Of a DNA stretch of 28,373 nucleotides, positions 25,833-28,373 are shown in pieces. Source of the stretch: Trichomonas tenax. Lineage: Eukaryota > Parabasalia > Trichomonadida > Trichomonadidae. A model generated the notes under the pieces. The model made no database searches. It was not told where the DNA came from and worked only from the letters and a program-made list of their open reading frames with translations. The stretch lies in contig JALKBU010000672.1 of assembly GCA_023091735.1 (NCBI GenBank), forward strand, positions 1 to 28,373. The letters are read 5' to 3'. A program made the position numbers and the translations under genes. Each line of letters opens with the position of its first letter. Within the stretch, counting starts at the first letter, position 1.

Positions 25833-27968
25833 ATGTACAGTTTATATGTTATGTTAAGTGAACTTAACGCAATTTTTTCCATGATGAAAAAAATTGCCAG
25901 ATTTTCCTTGAAAAGTATGACTGGAAGATTAGTTTCTTCACCCATTACACCAGAAGCATCTCTTATGAGGAAGCTGGTGCCTCTGATGCGTGCCAATTCA
26001 CGTCCTATTAGTTACAGCCATTACTCATTCAAGACGATTGATGGTGATTCATTTCAAAAGCTTCTAAATGAGATTTCAGAGAATCTAACACTCTTTATTT
26101 CGGCATCAACAAGCAGTATCTGCACATTTGAAAAAATATACCAAAAACTTTCGAAATTCACTCATGGAAAAGAATTGATAACAGCGATTGATATGTATTT
26201 AACATTGAAATCCAACGAATTGTTTACCTCTTTCAAAAGTGAAATGGATTCATCACCAAGTTATGCAACATTAAAGAAATTAATTCAAAAAATTATGAAA
26301 ACAACACTATTTTTTTCGTATGTTTTTGCAAATTGGCAAAGCAAAGGTCTCCCTGCACAAAGGAAAGTTGTGTTAGAGCTTTCCACATGTTTTTCAAATG
26401 ATGATCAATTAACTTCAATGATCATAAATGAGACAATGAAACAGATTGATTTAATAAGAATTTCTGGAAAACTAGATAAAAAACTGCAATGGGTGATTGA
26501 TTTCTTCATCAAAGTTGGAATTGAGAAACAATTTCTTTCTGAGTTTGAGATAAACACGCAAACATACTTATCACATAATCCAATTCCATCCTTTGATCCA
26601 ACTACAATAATTAAAGAAGTAGAATCAATTATTCAAAAGAATGATGAAATATTTAAATCTTGCCGAATATTTGATAAGATTAGCACTCTATTCCGTAATG
26701 CAACTTATAATACATATATAATCTCCGAGATCAGAACAATTTTTGATAATGCATTTGAAAATCGCAATTATAACTCATTAGCAGAGATATCATCAATATA
26801 TTCTGAACTTCCAGGAATGGAAGATAAGTATCTACATCTCTGGGCAAACAAAATCTCAAAAACAGTTGATGGATTATTTAAATCAATTGATCTTCAAACA
26901 ATTCCTCAACTAATTAGCATTGCTAAGTTTGTTGATTCCTTGGATAATGTTGTTCCACAGAATATTAGCAAGAAACTTCAATTGGTATTAACTCGCGCTT
27001 TGAATGATTCTGAAACATTAGGAATTTACTTAACTGCACGTCATATTCATAACAACATACTTACTGATCAAGATTTTCAAGACAAAATAGCTGACGTATC
27101 AAATATTTTAGCTCGTTTTGAAGATAGATCGAGTTTCTCTAATTTTTATACATTCTTCTATTGCAATAGATTACTCAGATATTTCTCAGAGCCTCCTTCA
27201 TCTGAGAAATATATACAACATAAGCTGACTGACTTTTTAGATCCAAACGACATCAAGAAATTCGACAAAATGGAAGAAGAAATTCGTGCTCCTCATTTCG
27301 AATATAATGAAGTATTTCCTATTAAATTCAAGGCTATTTTCCCACAGCATTGGATTATCCCTCCTACATCTCAACTACCTGTTCCGCCAGAGATTGAAGC
27401 TGCAAGAGCTGCATTCTTTAAAGAATTCCACAGCAAGCATGAAACATGCGCTTTGAAGTTTACTCCAATAATTGATGAAGTAACTTTCACGTACAAAGGT
27501 GTTTCTTTTGTTGGATTTTATCCATATTTGTATATTCTTCAACGCATTGTTAATGGCGAAGAAATCCAAGAATGTGAACTTCCAAATAAATATCTTCCAG
27601 AAATAGTATCTGCATTAACGAAGATGGGATTGATACAGAAGATGGCATGCAAGTACATCGCTGTATTTAAGTATAAACCACAGAAGCGTGTCAACAAGTT
27701 CCCTCAGCTTTCAGCATATGTTCCTAGAATGCCTAAAAAGTTGGGATCCAATGAATTATTCATTCATAGACGCCCCAATATTGAATTGCTGATATGCAAA
27801 CATTTGAAATTAGTTAACTCATGTACGCCTGATGAAGTATTTACCAACATAGTTGAAACTGCTCCTTACACATTAACAAGAAGAGAAATTGATGCATCAA
27901 TCGCATCACTTATTGCAACAGGTATGGTTGTTATGGACTGCGATAGGAAGCTCGTATATGTAGGTTAA
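25833..27968 (+). CDS. Cullin family protein
   Basis: A 711-residue protein if the ATG at 25833 is used; ATGs at 25851 and 25881 are alternatives. Cullins are scaffolds of RING ubiquitin ligases in cytosol and nucleus. The N-terminal half is helical repeats (ICTFEKIYQKLSKFTHGKEL). The cullin homology domain begins near residue 506: HWIIPPTSQLPVPPEIEA, then FFKEFHSKHETCALKFTP. The C-terminal winged helix ends the protein; in it IELLICKHLK aligns with the IVRIMK neddylation site, so K659 is the predicted NEDD8 lysine. APC2 is an alternative but lacks such a lysine. An ATG at 25819 opens a four-codon frame whose TGA overlaps the start at 25833 (TGATG). AAGGTG lies at 25789-25794. Confidence 0.88.
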   Translation: MYSLYVMLSELNAIFSMMKKIARFSLKSMTGRLVSSPITPEASLMRKLVPLMRANSRPISYSHYSFKTIDGDSFQKLLNEISENLTLFISASTSSICTFEKIYQKLSKFTHGKELITAIDMYLTLKSNELFTSFKSEMDSSPSYATLKKLIQKIMKTTLFFSYVFANWQSKGLPAQRKVVLELSTCFSNDDQLTSMIINETMKQIDLIRISGKLDKKLQWVIDFFIKVGIEKQFLSEFEINTQTYLSHNPIPSFDPTTIIKEVESIIQKNDEIFKSCRIFDKISTLFRNATYNTYIISEIRTIFDNAFENRNYNSLAEISSIYSELPGMEDKYLHLWANKISKTVDGLFKSIDLQTIPQLISIAKFVDSLDNVVPQNISKKLQLVLTRALNDSETLGIYLTARHIHNNILTDQDFQDKIADVSNILARFEDRSSFSNFYTFFYCNRLLRYFSEPPSSEKYIQHKLTDFLDPNDIKKFDKMEEEIRAPHFEYNEVFPIKFKAIFPQHWIIPPTSQLPVPPEIEAARAAFFKEFHSKHETCALKFTPIIDEVTFTYKGVSFVGFYPYLYILQRIVNGEEIQECELPNKYLPEIVSALTKMGLIQKMACKYIAVFKYKPQKRVNKFPQLSAYVPRMPKKLGSNELFIHRRPNIELLICKHLKLVNSCTPDEVFTNIVETAPYTLTRREIDASIASLIATGMVVMDCDRKLVYVG

Positions 27969-28353
27969 TTTGTTTGTTTTTGATCTTTGTATTAAACTAT
28001 TATTTTTGAATTTTAATTATAAAATTCATAATCCAACATAAATTTAAATTGACAATATGTAAGTATGAAAAATGTCGCTGTTCATAAATGGATATATAAA
28101 TAATATTATAAACAAATTAAATTTAAAGTATGTTTTCACTTTATATTATGAAAATGATAGACAATCTGTGAGGTAATAATTCTTTGAAAGATATAATGTT
28201 ATAAAGCTTGAATATAATGCAGAAAAGGGGAAAATTGTTCCTTCTGCGGTGTAGTCCCGCGACCTTCATAACTTTTTATCTGATCAATATTTTTTTCGAT
28301 TTGAAAGTACTTTCATGTACATATTGATAGTTGTCTATCCAGTGGTATAAGTG
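27969..28353. other. Terminal spacer
   Basis: About 390 AT-rich bases after the cullin gene; no gene seen. A GC-richer patch at 28244-28262 (TGCGGTGTAGTCCCGCG) is too short to identify. Confidence 0.45.
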
Positions 28354-28369
28354 GCACAGTCTATATATC
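28354..28369 (+). repeat. GCACAGTCTATATATC, copy 2 of a dispersed repeat
   Basis: Exact match to 24421-24436, at the very end of the window, so its right border is not visible. Confidence 0.6.
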
Positions 28370-28373
28370 TATC

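Noticed and set aside
1..28373. CRISPR array, bacterial operon or phage genes
   Set aside because: No regularly spaced repeats, no ribosome binding sites and all recognisable genes are eukaryotic; HydG, bacterial in origin, is a standard hydrogenosomal gene with a targeting peptide.

Overview
The window looks like a piece of an AT-rich, intron-poor trichomonad (Parabasalia) nuclear genome, most likely Tritrichomonas or Trichomonas; I cannot fix the genus from sequence alone. Supporting evidence: (1) a hydrogenosomal [FeFe]-hydrogenase maturase HydG with a short MLAS...R-type presequence; (2) initiator-like TCAYWW boxes 5-25 bases upstream of many start codons; (3) stop codons that often run into TAAA, the trichomonad poly(A) signal; (4) remnants of gene families expanded in trichomonads: DUF3447/ankyrin proteins, BspA-like leucine-rich repeat proteins and Pmp-like surface proteins; (5) eukaryotic genes such as MED6, a cullin, a centrin-like EF-hand protein, uL11 and a two-repeat Myb.

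Layout. 1-1174: two decayed surface-protein genes on the minus strand (Pmp-like and BspA-like). 1278-3929 (-): a large protein tentatively matched to the B-block subunit of TFIIIC. 4402-5828 (+): an ankyrin/DUF3447 pseudogene with at least four lesions. 6111-6326 (-): a small possible LAMTOR5/roadblock-like ORF. 6769-7251 (+): ribosomal protein uL11 (RPL12). 7359-7398: a perfect 40-base palindrome. 7990-9543 (-): HydG. 9544-13231: a 3.7 kb gene desert with hairpins, an imperfect 40-base tandem repeat and an 808-base segment bounded by perfect 16-base terminal inverted repeats, probably a decayed or non-autonomous transposon. 13232-13936 (+): MED6. 14565-15356 (-): UBXN4-like UBX protein, divergent from a 101-aa orphan (15517-15822, +). 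16340-16870 (-): a three-span membrane protein with a possible ubiquitin-like N-terminus. 17126-17650 (+): centrin-like EF-hand protein. 17759-23245 (-): a 1,828-aa talin-like I/LWEQ protein. 24864-25625 (+): R2R3-type Myb. 25833-27968 (+): a cullin.

The genes are monocistronic with their own promoters on both strands, so there is no operon logic. Functional themes are transcription (MED6, Myb, perhaps TFIIIC), ubiquitin/ER quality control (UBX protein, cullin), cytoskeleton (I/LWEQ, centrin), translation (uL11) and hydrogenosome metabolism (HydG). uL11, HydG and the I/LWEQ gene use visibly more C/G-ending codons than their neighbours, which suggests high expression. A recurrent AAGGTNA/TNACCTT word lies upstream of most of the intact genes. 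I found no CRISPR array, rRNA, convincing tRNA or obviously new multi-gene system; the most novel non-coding object is the inverted-repeat-bounded element at 11916-12723.
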